From Citrobacter telavivensis (GTDB lineage Bacteria; Pseudomonadota; Gammaproteobacteria; Enterobacterales; Enterobacteriaceae): 64,000 bases of DNA. The stretch is taken from NCBI GenBank assembly GCA_009363175.1, contig CP045205.1, positions 558,001 to 622,000 on the forward strand, read 5' to 3'. Each line of letters begins with the position of its first letter. Within the stretch, counting starts at the first letter, position 1. Below, piece by piece: positions 17,064-24,243 of the stretch. A model generated the notes under the pieces. The model was not told the origin of the DNA, did no database searches, and saw only the letters and a list, made by a program, of their open reading frames with translations. The translations under genes were made by a program, and so were the position numbers.

Positions 17064-18893
17064 GTGGCGCAGGCGGAAGTGTTGAATCTGGAATCAGGTG
17101 CTAAACAGGTTTTGCAAGAAACCTTTGGCTACCAACAGTTTCGCCCGGGTCAGGAAGCGATCATCGACACCGTCGTTTCGGGGCGCGACTGCCTGGTCGT
17201 GATGCCGACCGGGGGCGGAAAATCCCTCTGCTATCAAATCCCTGCCTTATTGCTCAACGGTCTGACCGTAGTCGTTTCGCCGCTGATCTCCCTGATGAAA
17301 GATCAGGTCGACCAACTGTTGGCGAACGGCGTGGCGGCCGCCTGTCTGAACTCGACGCAAACCCGCGAGCAGCAGCTTGAGGTGATGACAGGGTGTCGCA
17401 CCGGGCAAATCCGTCTGCTCTATATCGCCCCTGAACGCCTGATGCTGGATAACTTCCTTGAGCATCTGGCGCACTGGAATCCGGTGTTACTGGCCGTGGA
17501 CGAAGCGCACTGCATCTCGCAGTGGGGGCATGACTTCCGCCCGGAATATGCCGCACTCGGGCAGCTCAGACAGCGTTTTCCTGCACTGCCGTTCGTCGCG
17601 CTGACCGCGACAGCTGATGAAACCACGCGGCTGGACATTGTTCGCCTGCTGGGGCTGAACGATCCCTTAATCCAGATCAGCAGTTTTGACCGGCCAAACA
17701 TTCGCTACATGCTGATGGAGAAGTTTAAACCGCTCGATCAGTTGATGCGCTATGTGCAGGAACAGCGCGGTAAATCCGGGATTATTTACTGCAACAGCCG
17801 TGCGAAGGTGGAAGACACCGCCGCGCGTCTGCAAAGCCGGGGTATTAGCGCCGCCGCGTACCATGCGGGGCTGGAAAATCACATCCGTGCCGACGTGCAG
17901 GAGAAATTCCAGCGCGACGATCTGCAAATCGTGGTGGCGACCGTCGCCTTTGGCATGGGCATCAACAAACCCAACGTGCGTTTTGTGGTGCATTTCGATA
18001 TTCCCCGCAACATTGAATCTTACTACCAGGAAACCGGTCGCGCCGGGCGTGACGGCCTGCCTGCGGAGGCAATGCTGTTTTACGATCCGGCGGATATGGC
18101 GTGGCTGCGCCGCTGTCTGGAAGAAAAACCGCAGGGGCAGCTACAGGATATTGAACGGCATAAGCTAAACGCGATGGGCGCGTTTGCCGAGGCGCAAACC
18201 TGCCGTCGTCTGGTGCTGCTTAACTACTTCGGTGAAGGACGTCAGGAGCCGTGCGGCAACTGCGATATCTGTCTCGATCCGCCAAAACAGTACGACGGTC
18301 TGATGGATGCGCGCAAAGCGCTGTCGACGATTTATCGCGTTAACCAGCGCTTCGGGATGGGCTACGTCGTGGAGGTGCTGCGCGGCGCGAATAGTCAGCG
18401 TATCCGCGAACTGGCACACGATAAACTGCCGGTGTATGGCATTGGTCGTGAGCAGAGCCACGAACACTGGGTGAGCGTGATCCGCCAGTTGATTCACCTG
18501 GGGCTGGTGACGCAGAACATTGCTCACCATTCGGCGCTCCAGCTCACCGAAGCCGCGCGTCCGGTGCTGCGCGGCGACGTCGCGCTGCAACTCGCCGTGC
18601 CGCGTATTGTCGCCCTGAAACCGCGCGTGATGCAGAAATCCTTTGGCGGCAATTACGATCGCAAACTGTTCGCCAAACTGCGCAAGCTGCGTAAAGCCAT
18701 TGCCGATGAAGAGAACATCCCGCCATACGTCGTCTTTAACGATGCCACGCTGATTGAGATGGCGGAACAGATGCCGGTTTCCGCGAGCGAAATGCTCAGC
18801 GTCAACGGGGTGGGAATGCGTAAACTGGAGCGCTTCGGTAAAGAGTTTATGGCGCTGATCCGCGCCCACGTCGATGGTGATGACGAAGAGTAG
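17064..18893 (+). CDS. recQ: ATP-dependent DNA helicase RecQ
   Basis: RecQ is a 3'-5' helicase of the RecF pathway that also suppresses illegitimate recombination. Walker A TGGGKSLCY (residues 49-57), VDEAHCISQWGHDF (DEAH at 146-149) and the motif VI block QETGRAGRDG are present. The zinc-binding cysteines lie at about 380-403 (AQTCRR, CGNCDIC), then a winged-helix domain and the C-terminal HRDC domain. The GTG start at 17064 gives 609 residues as in E. coli. Confidence 0.98.
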   Translation: MAQAEVLNLESGAKQVLQETFGYQQFRPGQEAIIDTVVSGRDCLVVMPTGGGKSLCYQIPALLLNGLTVVVSPLISLMKDQVDQLLANGVAAACLNSTQTREQQLEVMTGCRTGQIRLLYIAPERLMLDNFLEHLAHWNPVLLAVDEAHCISQWGHDFRPEYAALGQLRQRFPALPFVALTATADETTRLDIVRLLGLNDPLIQISSFDRPNIRYMLMEKFKPLDQLMRYVQEQRGKSGIIYCNSRAKVEDTAARLQSRGISAAAYHAGLENHIRADVQEKFQRDDLQIVVATVAFGMGINKPNVRFVVHFDIPRNIESYYQETGRAGRDGLPAEAMLFYDPADMAWLRRCLEEKPQGQLQDIERHKLNAMGAFAEAQTCRRLVLLNYFGEGRQEPCGNCDICLDPPKQYDGLMDARKALSTIYRVNQRFGMGYVVEVLRGANSQRIRELAHDKLPVYGIGREQSHEHWVSVIRQLIHLGLVTQNIAHHSALQLTEAARPVLRGDVALQLAVPRIVALKPRVMQKSFGGNYDRKLFAKLRKLRKAIADEENIPPYVVFNDATLIEMAEQMPVSASEMLSVNGVGMRKLERFGKEFMALIRAHVDGDDEE

Positions 18894-18960
18894 TCAGCCG
18901 GGCAAAAAAGTGCCAGGATGGTGACTCACTGAACTGTTTCCCCCGCGAGTATTTTCGATC

Positions 18961-19581
18961 ATGCTAATGTTATTTCTCACCGTGGCGATGGTGCACATTG
19001 TGGCACTGATGAGCCCAGGGCCGGATTTCTTTTTTGTCTCGCAGACGGCGGTCAGCCGCTCGCGCAAAGAAGCGATGATGGGTGTGTTGGGCATTACCTG
19101 TGGCGTTATGGTCTGGGCGGGCATCGCGCTGCTCGGCCTGCATCTGATCATCGAAAAAATGGCCTGGTTACACACCATTATCATGGTTGGCGGCGGTCTG
19201 TATCTGTGCTGGATGGGTTACCAGATGCTGCGTGGGGCGTTGAAAAAGCAGGATGTTGCCGCCCCCACGCCGCAGGTTGAGCTGGCGCAAAGCGGCCGCA
19301 GTTTCCTGAAGGGGTTACTGACGAATCTGGCTAACCCGAAAGCCATCATCTACTTCGGTTCGGTCTTTTCTCTGTTCGTCGGCGACAGCGTCGGTACCGC
19401 CGCGCGCTGGGGGATTTTCGTGCTGATTATTGTTGAGACCTTCGCGTGGTTTACCGTGGTCGCCAGCCTGTTTGCGCTACCGAAAATGCGTCGCGGCTAT
19501 CAGCGCATGGCGAAATGGATCGACGGTTTTGCCGGGGCGTTGTTCGCTGGATTTGGTATCCACCTGATCATTTCGCGATAA
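18961..19581 (+). CDS. rhtC: Threonine exporter RhtC
   Basis: RhtC belongs to the LysE/RhtB exporter family and exports threonine. The 206-residue protein has about six transmembrane segments, and the N-terminal motif MSPGPDFFFVSQTA is typical of the family. NLANPKAIIYFGSVFSLF is the second conserved block. It converges on rhtB, another member of the same family. Confidence 0.95.
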   Translation: MLMLFLTVAMVHIVALMSPGPDFFFVSQTAVSRSRKEAMMGVLGITCGVMVWAGIALLGLHLIIEKMAWLHTIIMVGGGLYLCWMGYQMLRGALKKQDVAAPTPQVELAQSGRSFLKGLLTNLANPKAIIYFGSVFSLFVGDSVGTAARWGIFVLIIVETFAWFTVVASLFALPKMRRGYQRMAKWIDGFAGALFAGFGIHLIISR

Positions 19582-19588
19582 GGCTTCG

Positions 19589-19618
19589 TGCCGGATACGC
19601 GCCAGCCGCTATCCGGCA
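19589..19618. terminator. Hairpin between convergent rhtC and rhtB
   Basis: TGCCGGATA (19589-19597) and TATCCGGCA (19610-19618) form a perfect 9-bp stem. It resembles a REP unit and lies in the 42-base gap between the two stop codons, so it may act on both transcripts. Confidence 0.55.
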
Positions 19619-19623
19619 ACCTG

Positions 19624-20244
19624 TCAGGCATGGCGAGCCGACGCCAGTAGTGCGCCCACCAGCATAAACAGTGAACCGAACACTTTGTTTAACGCTTTCA
19701 TCTGCTTCGGCCCTTTGATCCACAAGGCGATACGCTGCGCCAGCGTGGCATAGCCGATCATCACCACGATATCGACCACAATGGTGGTCACGCCAAGCAC
19801 GATGTACTGCATCAGCTGCGGTTCCTTTGGCATCACGAACTGCGGGAAAAGGGCTGCCAGAAAGACGATGCTTTTGGGGTTCGTCAGATTCACGAATACC
19901 GCGCGTTTAAACAGGCGACCGCGTGACTGGGTCTGGGCCATTGTATTCAGGTCAATGGCCCCGGCGGCGCGCCATTGCTGAATACCTAACCAAATCAGAT
20001 AGGCGGCGCCCGCCCATTTCAGCACCTCAAAGGCGATGACGGAGCGCGAAAACAGGGTACCCAGACCCACGCCGACCAGCACGATATGAATGCCCAGCCC
20101 GGCCTGTAACCCGGCAATCGACGCCGCTGCGCCGCGATAGCCGTGATTAATGGAAGTCGTCATGGTGTTGATGGCGCCGGAACCGGGTGAAAGGCTCAAA
20201 ATTATGGATGTCAGTAGGTAGGCGAACCACCATTCGAAGGTCAT
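19624..20244 (-). CDS. rhtB: Homoserine/homoserine-lactone exporter RhtB
   Basis: RhtB exports homoserine and homoserine lactone and gives resistance to them. The LysE-family motif LSPGSGAINTMTTS is near residue 20 and NLTNPKSIVFLAALFPQF is in the middle, with about six transmembrane helices in 206 residues. The gene is divergent from pldB and paralogous to rhtC. Confidence 0.95.
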   Translation of the reverse strand: MTFEWWFAYLLTSIILSLSPGSGAINTMTTSINHGYRGAAASIAGLQAGLGIHIVLVGVGLGTLFSRSVIAFEVLKWAGAAYLIWLGIQQWRAAGAIDLNTMAQTQSRGRLFKRAVFVNLTNPKSIVFLAALFPQFVMPKEPQLMQYIVLGVTTIVVDIVVMIGYATLAQRIALWIKGPKQMKALNKVFGSLFMLVGALLASARHA

Positions 20245-20355
20245 GAGAAACTCCCTGATTGTCTGTTTTTATGCCACAATACGCTACTGTCACAGTAAAG
20301 TGTTACGCGCTACTGAAAAAACGATTTTTACCTGGTAAACGAGGCTGGATACCCG

Positions 20356-21378
20356 ATGTTTCAGCAGCAAAAAGACTGGGAAACGAGAGAAAACGCGTTT
20401 GCGGCTTTTTCCATGGGGCCGTTAACAGACTTCTGGCGTCAGCGCGAGGAAGCGGAATTGACCGGTGTGGGCCGGGTGCCGGTGCGCTTTGTCCGGTTTC
20501 GCGCTGAGCATAACGATCGTGTCATCGTCATCTGCCCGGGGCGAATAGAAAGCTATGTGAAGTACGCCGAACTGGCGTATGACCTGTTTCATCTGGGCTT
20601 TGATATCCTCATTATTGACCATCGCGGCCAGGGACGTTCAGGGCGTATGCTATCGGATCCCAATCGCGGTCATGTCGACAATTTCAACGACTATGTTGAT
20701 GATTTATCGGCGTTCTGGGAACAAGAAGTTCAGCCGGGGCCGTGGCGTAAACGTTATATTCTGGCGCATTCGATGGGCGGGGCGATTGCGACGCTGTTTT
20801 TGCAGCGTCATCCGCATCAGTGCGATGCTATCGCGCTCTGTGCGCCGATGTTTGGTATTGTAATGCGGCTGCCGGACTGGATGGTCCGCCATATTCTGGA
20901 CTGGGCTGAAGGGCATCAGCGTATCCGGGAAGGGTATGCGATAGGCACCGGACGCTGGCGGGCATTGCCTTTTAGCATGAATGTATTAACCCACAGTCGA
21001 CAGCGCTATCGGCGTAATTTACGTTTTTATGCGGATGAGCCGCAGCTGCGTGTCGGCGGCCCGACCTATCACTGGGTACGGGAAGGCATCCTGGCAGCTG
21101 AACAAGCGCTGGCAGGCGCGGGCGATGACGCCACGCCAACTCTGCTGATTCAGGCCGAAGAAGAGCGTGTGGTGGATAACCGCATGCACGAACGTTTTTG
21201 TGAACTCCGCGCCGCAGCGGGCCATCCTGTCGAAGGGGGTCATCCGCTGGTCATTAAAGGCGCTTACCATGAGATCCTTTTTGAAAAGGACGCTATGCGC
21301 TCAGTTGCGCTTCAGGCTATTGTTGGTTTTTTCAACAAGCATAACTCATCAGCGGAAACCGCTTTGCTCAGAGGTTGA
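20356..21378 (+). CDS. pldB: Lysophospholipase L2
   Basis: PldB is an alpha/beta hydrolase that hydrolyses lysophospholipids and transfers acyl groups to phosphatidylglycerol. The nucleophile elbow AHSMGG has Ser139, preceded by DHRGQGRSGR; a late His (GAYHEILFE) completes the likely triad. The 340-residue length is normal. yigL follows after eight bases. In Salmonella the pldB-yigL message is processed and stabilised by the small RNA SgrS, so the close spacing matters. Confidence 0.96.
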   Translation: MFQQQKDWETRENAFAAFSMGPLTDFWRQREEAELTGVGRVPVRFVRFRAEHNDRVIVICPGRIESYVKYAELAYDLFHLGFDILIIDHRGQGRSGRMLSDPNRGHVDNFNDYVDDLSAFWEQEVQPGPWRKRYILAHSMGGAIATLFLQRHPHQCDAIALCAPMFGIVMRLPDWMVRHILDWAEGHQRIREGYAIGTGRWRALPFSMNVLTHSRQRYRRNLRFYADEPQLRVGGPTYHWVREGILAAEQALAGAGDDATPTLLIQAEEERVVDNRMHERFCELRAAAGHPVEGGHPLVIKGAYHEILFEKDAMRSVALQAIVGFFNKHNSSAETALLRG

Positions 21379-21386
21379 ATTTTTAT

Positions 21387-22187
21387 ATGTATCAGGTTGT
21401 TGCGTCTGATTTAGATGGCACACTGCTTTCTCCCGACCATACCCTATCTCCCTACGCGAAAGAAACGCTGAAGCTATTGACCGCGCGCGGCGTTAATTTT
21501 GTCTTTGCGACGGGTCGTCACCATGTCGACGTGGGACAGATCCGCGATAACCTGGGGATTAAGTCCTGGATGATCACCTCCAACGGTGCGCGTGTACATG
21601 ACATGGACGGAAATCTGGTGTTTACCCATAACCTGGATCGCGATATTGCCAGCGATCTGTTTGGGGTGGTGAACACTAACCCGGATATCATTACCAACGT
21701 CTATCGTGATGACGAATGGTTTATGAACCGCCATCGTCCGGATGAGATGCGCTTTTTCAAAGAGGCGGTGTTCCATTACACGCTGTTTGAACCCGGTTTA
21801 CTGGAGCCGGAAGGCGTCAGCAAAGTGTTCTTTACCAGCCATTCTCATGACATTCTGCTGCCGCTGGAACAGGCTATTAATGCGCGCTGGGGCGATCGCG
21901 TCAACGTGAGTTTCTCCACGCTCACCTGCCTGGAAGTGATGGCGGGCGGCGTGTCGAAAGGTCATGCGCTGGAAGCGGTTGCCAAAGCGATGGGTTACAG
22001 CCTTAAAGACTGCATCGCCTTTGGCGACGGCATGAACGACGCTGAAATGCTGTCGATGGCGGGTAAAGGCTGCATTATGGGCAATGCGCACCAGCGTCTG
22101 AAGGATTTGCATCCGGAACTGGAAGTGATTGGCATCAACGTCGATGACGCGGTACCGCACTACCTGCGCGATCTTTTCTTGCGCTAA
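21387..22187 (+). CDS. yigL: HAD-family sugar/PLP phosphatase YigL
   Basis: YigL is a Cof-type HAD phosphatase. The nucleophile motif DLDGTLLSPDH has Asp8 and Asp10, and the C-terminal motif is AFGDGMNDAEML. In E. coli and Salmonella it dephosphorylates sugar phosphates during glucose-phosphate stress, and pyridoxal phosphate in vitro. The ATG at 21387 gives 266 residues as in E. coli; a TTG 12 bases upstream overlaps the pldB stop and is less likely. SgrS activation acts on the pldB-yigL transcript. Confidence 0.95.
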   Translation: MYQVVASDLDGTLLSPDHTLSPYAKETLKLLTARGVNFVFATGRHHVDVGQIRDNLGIKSWMITSNGARVHDMDGNLVFTHNLDRDIASDLFGVVNTNPDIITNVYRDDEWFMNRHRPDEMRFFKEAVFHYTLFEPGLLEPEGVSKVFFTSHSHDILLPLEQAINARWGDRVNVSFSTLTCLEVMAGGVSKGHALEAVAKAMGYSLKDCIAFGDGMNDAEMLSMAGKGCIMGNAHQRLKDLHPELEVIGINVDDAVPHYLRDLFLR

Positions 22188-22233
22188 AATGAATGCTTAT
22201 TAATTAACCAGTCGTCAACTTAACTCTCCGCTA

Positions 22234-22268
22234 CAATGGATACTCCTTATTCTCAGAGATATCCATTG
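22234..22268 (+). promoter_or_regulatory. Inverted repeat across the yigM start codon
   Basis: CAATGGATA (22234-22242) and TATCCATTG (22260-22268) are perfect inverted repeats. The right arm ends on the first base of the yigM GTG. The left arm overlaps TACAAT (22232-22237), a possible -10 box. It could be an operator or, if transcription starts earlier, an RNA hairpin. No regulator is assigned. Confidence 0.5.
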
Positions 22269-23167
22269 TGGCGTTACTGATCATTACTACGATCCTGTGG
22301 GCCTTCTCCTTCAGTTTGTTTGGGGAGTACCTTGCCGGACACGTCGATAGCTACTTTGCGGTGCTGGTTCGGGTCGGTCTGGCGGCGCTGGTATTCCTGC
22401 CTTTCCTGCGTACCCGCGGGCACAGCCTGAAAACTATCGGCCTGTATATGCTGGTGGGGGCCATGCAGCTTGGCATCATGTATATGCTGAGTTTCCACGC
22501 TTATCTCTACCTGACCGTTTCTGAACTGCTGCTGTTTACCGTGTTGACGCCGCTCTATATCACGCTGATTTACGATCTAATGAGCAAGCGTCGCCTGCGC
22601 TGGGGCTATGCTTTCAGCGCGCTGCTGGCGGTGATTGGCGCAGGGATTATTCGCTATGACCAGGTGACCGATCACTTCTGGACGGGCCTGCTGCTGGTCC
22701 AACTTTCCAACATTAGCTTTGCCATCGGGATGGTGGGCTATAAGCGCCTGATGGAGACGCGCCCGATGCCGCAGCATAATGCATTTGCGTGGTTTTACCT
22801 CGGCGCGTTTCTGGTGGCCGTGGTCGCCTGGTTCATGCTGGGCAATGCGCAGAAAATGCCGGAGACGACACTCCAGTGGGGCATTCTGGTGTTCCTCGGC
22901 GTGGCGGCTTCAGGGATCGGCTACTTTATGTGGAACTACGGTGCCACACAGGTCGATGCGGGCACGCTGGGTATTATGAACAACATGCATGTGCCCGCAG
23001 GACTGCTGGTCAACCTGGCGATTTGGCACCAACAGCCTCACTGGCCGAGCTTTATTACGGGTGCGGCTGTGATACTGGCGTCACTGTGGGTGCATCGAAA
23101 ATGGGTCGCTCCGCGCTCCGTACAAATGGCAGATGATCGCAGGCGTGATTGCGCGCCGATCGAATAA
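22268..23167 (+). CDS. yigM: Biotin transporter YigM (BioP), DMT family
   Basis: This 299-residue protein has about ten transmembrane helices of the EamA type (LIITTILWAFSFSLFGEYLAG at the start). The E. coli homologue is the biotin uptake transporter. The GTG start at 22268 matches the E. coli length. Its last 113 bases overlap the 3' end of metR on the opposite strand, and the C-terminal tail encoded there is hydrophilic, so it is probably less constrained. Confidence 0.93.
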   Translation: MALLIITTILWAFSFSLFGEYLAGHVDSYFAVLVRVGLAALVFLPFLRTRGHSLKTIGLYMLVGAMQLGIMYMLSFHAYLYLTVSELLLFTVLTPLYITLIYDLMSKRRLRWGYAFSALLAVIGAGIIRYDQVTDHFWTGLLLVQLSNISFAIGMVGYKRLMETRPMPQHNAFAWFYLGAFLVAVVAWFMLGNAQKMPETTLQWGILVFLGVAASGIGYFMWNYGATQVDAGTLGIMNNMHVPAGLLVNLAIWHQQPHWPSFITGAAVILASLWVHRKWVAPRSVQMADDRRRDCAPIE

Positions 23168-24008
23168 ACGCCTCAGTCACCGGCTGACGCTGCTCTCCGT
23201 CACGCACGGCGGCGTACAGCCGGCTCCATAAGCCATCCCCCAGGGTTCTGGTCACCACCAGACCCTGGCGTTCAAAACTTTCCACGACCCAGTGCGGCAG
23301 GGCGGCAATGCCCATGTTTGCTGCCACCATCTGAATCAACAGCAGGGTGTTATCCACACTTTTCAGTGACGGGCTGACCCCCGCTGGCTGAAGAAAATGG
23401 CGCCAGACGTCCAGTCGACTGCGCTGTACCGGATAGATCAGCAGCGTTTCGCTGGCTAAATCTTCCGGCGTTACCTGTGTCTTGCTGGTCAGCGGATGAT
23501 CGGGGGCCAGCACCAGGCGAACTTCAAAATCGAACATTGGCGAATAGTGCAGCCCGCTGCGCGGCAGAATGTCAGAGGTCATTACCAGATCCAGTTCGTC
23601 CTGCTGGAGCGCGGGCTGGGGGTCAAACGTCACGCCGGATTTAAAATCCATCTCCACCTGCGGCCATTTAGCGCGGAAGTTTTCCAGCGCCGGGGTCAGC
23701 CACTGAATACAGCTATGACACTCAATAGCGATGCGCAGACGAGTCTGCTGCGGTTCGTTGCAGGCCTGCAACGCGCGGTTAATTTGCGGCAGGACCTGAC
23801 TGGCCAGCTGTAGCAGGATCTCACCCTGAGGGGTGAAACGTAGCGGCTGGCTTTTACGAATAAATAGCCGAAAGCCAAGGCGCTGCTCCAGATCGCTGAA
23901 CTGGTGAGACAAGGCGGATTGGGTTTGATGCAGCGTCGCCGCGGCGGCTGCCAGCGACCCGGTATTCCGCAACGCCTGGAGCGTTTTCAGGTGTTTAATC
24001 TCGATCAT
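23055..24008 (-). CDS. metR: LysR-type regulator MetR
   Basis: MetR activates metE, metH, glyA and other methionine-related genes with homocysteine as co-regulator. The N-terminal winged helix-turn-helix (about residues 1-60: LAAAAATLHQTQSALSHQ) and C-terminal effector domain are complete at 317 residues. It is transcribed divergently from metE and normally represses itself. A MetR-type site (24008-24020) overlaps its start. Its 3' end runs 113 bases into yigM on the other strand. Confidence 0.97.
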   Translation of the reverse strand: MIEIKHLKTLQALRNTGSLAAAAATLHQTQSALSHQFSDLEQRLGFRLFIRKSQPLRFTPQGEILLQLASQVLPQINRALQACNEPQQTRLRIAIECHSCIQWLTPALENFRAKWPQVEMDFKSGVTFDPQPALQQDELDLVMTSDILPRSGLHYSPMFDFEVRLVLAPDHPLTSKTQVTPEDLASETLLIYPVQRSRLDVWRHFLQPAGVSPSLKSVDNTLLLIQMVAANMGIAALPHWVVESFERQGLVVTRTLGDGLWSRLYAAVRDGEQRQPVTEAFIRSARNHACDHLPFVRSAERPIFDAPTVTPVSQPHP

Positions 24009-24020
24009 GAAAGTCCTTCA
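24008..24020. promoter_or_regulatory. MetR binding site
   Basis: TGAA-N5-TTCA is an exact match to the MetR consensus and overlaps the metR start codon. Nearby TTCACTTCGGCATGAA adds further half sites. It sits where MetR would repress metR and activate metE. Confidence 0.75.
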
Positions 24021-24071
24021 CTTCGGCATGAACAAATTGCGCTTGAGGAATATACAGTAACTGTCAAATAT

Positions 24072-24095
24072 GGATGTGTAAACATCTGGACGTCC
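24072..24095. promoter_or_regulatory. MetJ operator (tandem met boxes)
   Basis: Three adjacent 8-mers, GGATGTGT, AAACATCT and GGACGTCC, resemble the met box consensus AGACGTCT. MetJ with S-adenosylmethionine binds such arrays to repress metE and metR. Confidence 0.75.
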
Positions 24096-24100
24096 AAAAT

Positions 24101-24215
24101 CCTTCGTCTTTTAAATTTATGGTGCGTTGGCTGCGTTTACTCACCCCGGTCACTTACTTCAGTAAGCTCCCGGGGATGAGCAAACTTGCCGCCTTCCCTA
24201 AATTCAAAATCCATA
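24101..24215. repeat. ERIC element in the metE leader
   Basis: The core contains CACCCCGGTCACTTACT followed after three bases by GTAAGCTCCCGGGGAT, matching the central inverted repeat of ERIC, with GGTGCGTTGGCTGCG on the left and TTGCCGCCTTCC on the right. Ends are degenerate, so limits are approximate. It lies between the met boxes and the metE ATG, probably in the transcribed leader. Confidence 0.8.
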
Positions 24216-24243
24216 GGATTTACATATAATTAGAGGCAGTAAA

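Noticed and set aside
18165..18869. A 234-codon frame antisense to recQ
   Set aside because: Shadow of the recQ coding bias; nothing in its translation looks like a protein family.
22188..22233. A BirA operator upstream of the biotin transporter yigM
   Set aside because: TTAATTAACC gives at most one half site; no matching inverted half is present at the expected distance.
24009..24243. Cobalamin riboswitch in the metE leader
   Set aside because: No B12-box-like conserved core; the region is explained by MetR and MetJ sites and an ERIC element.
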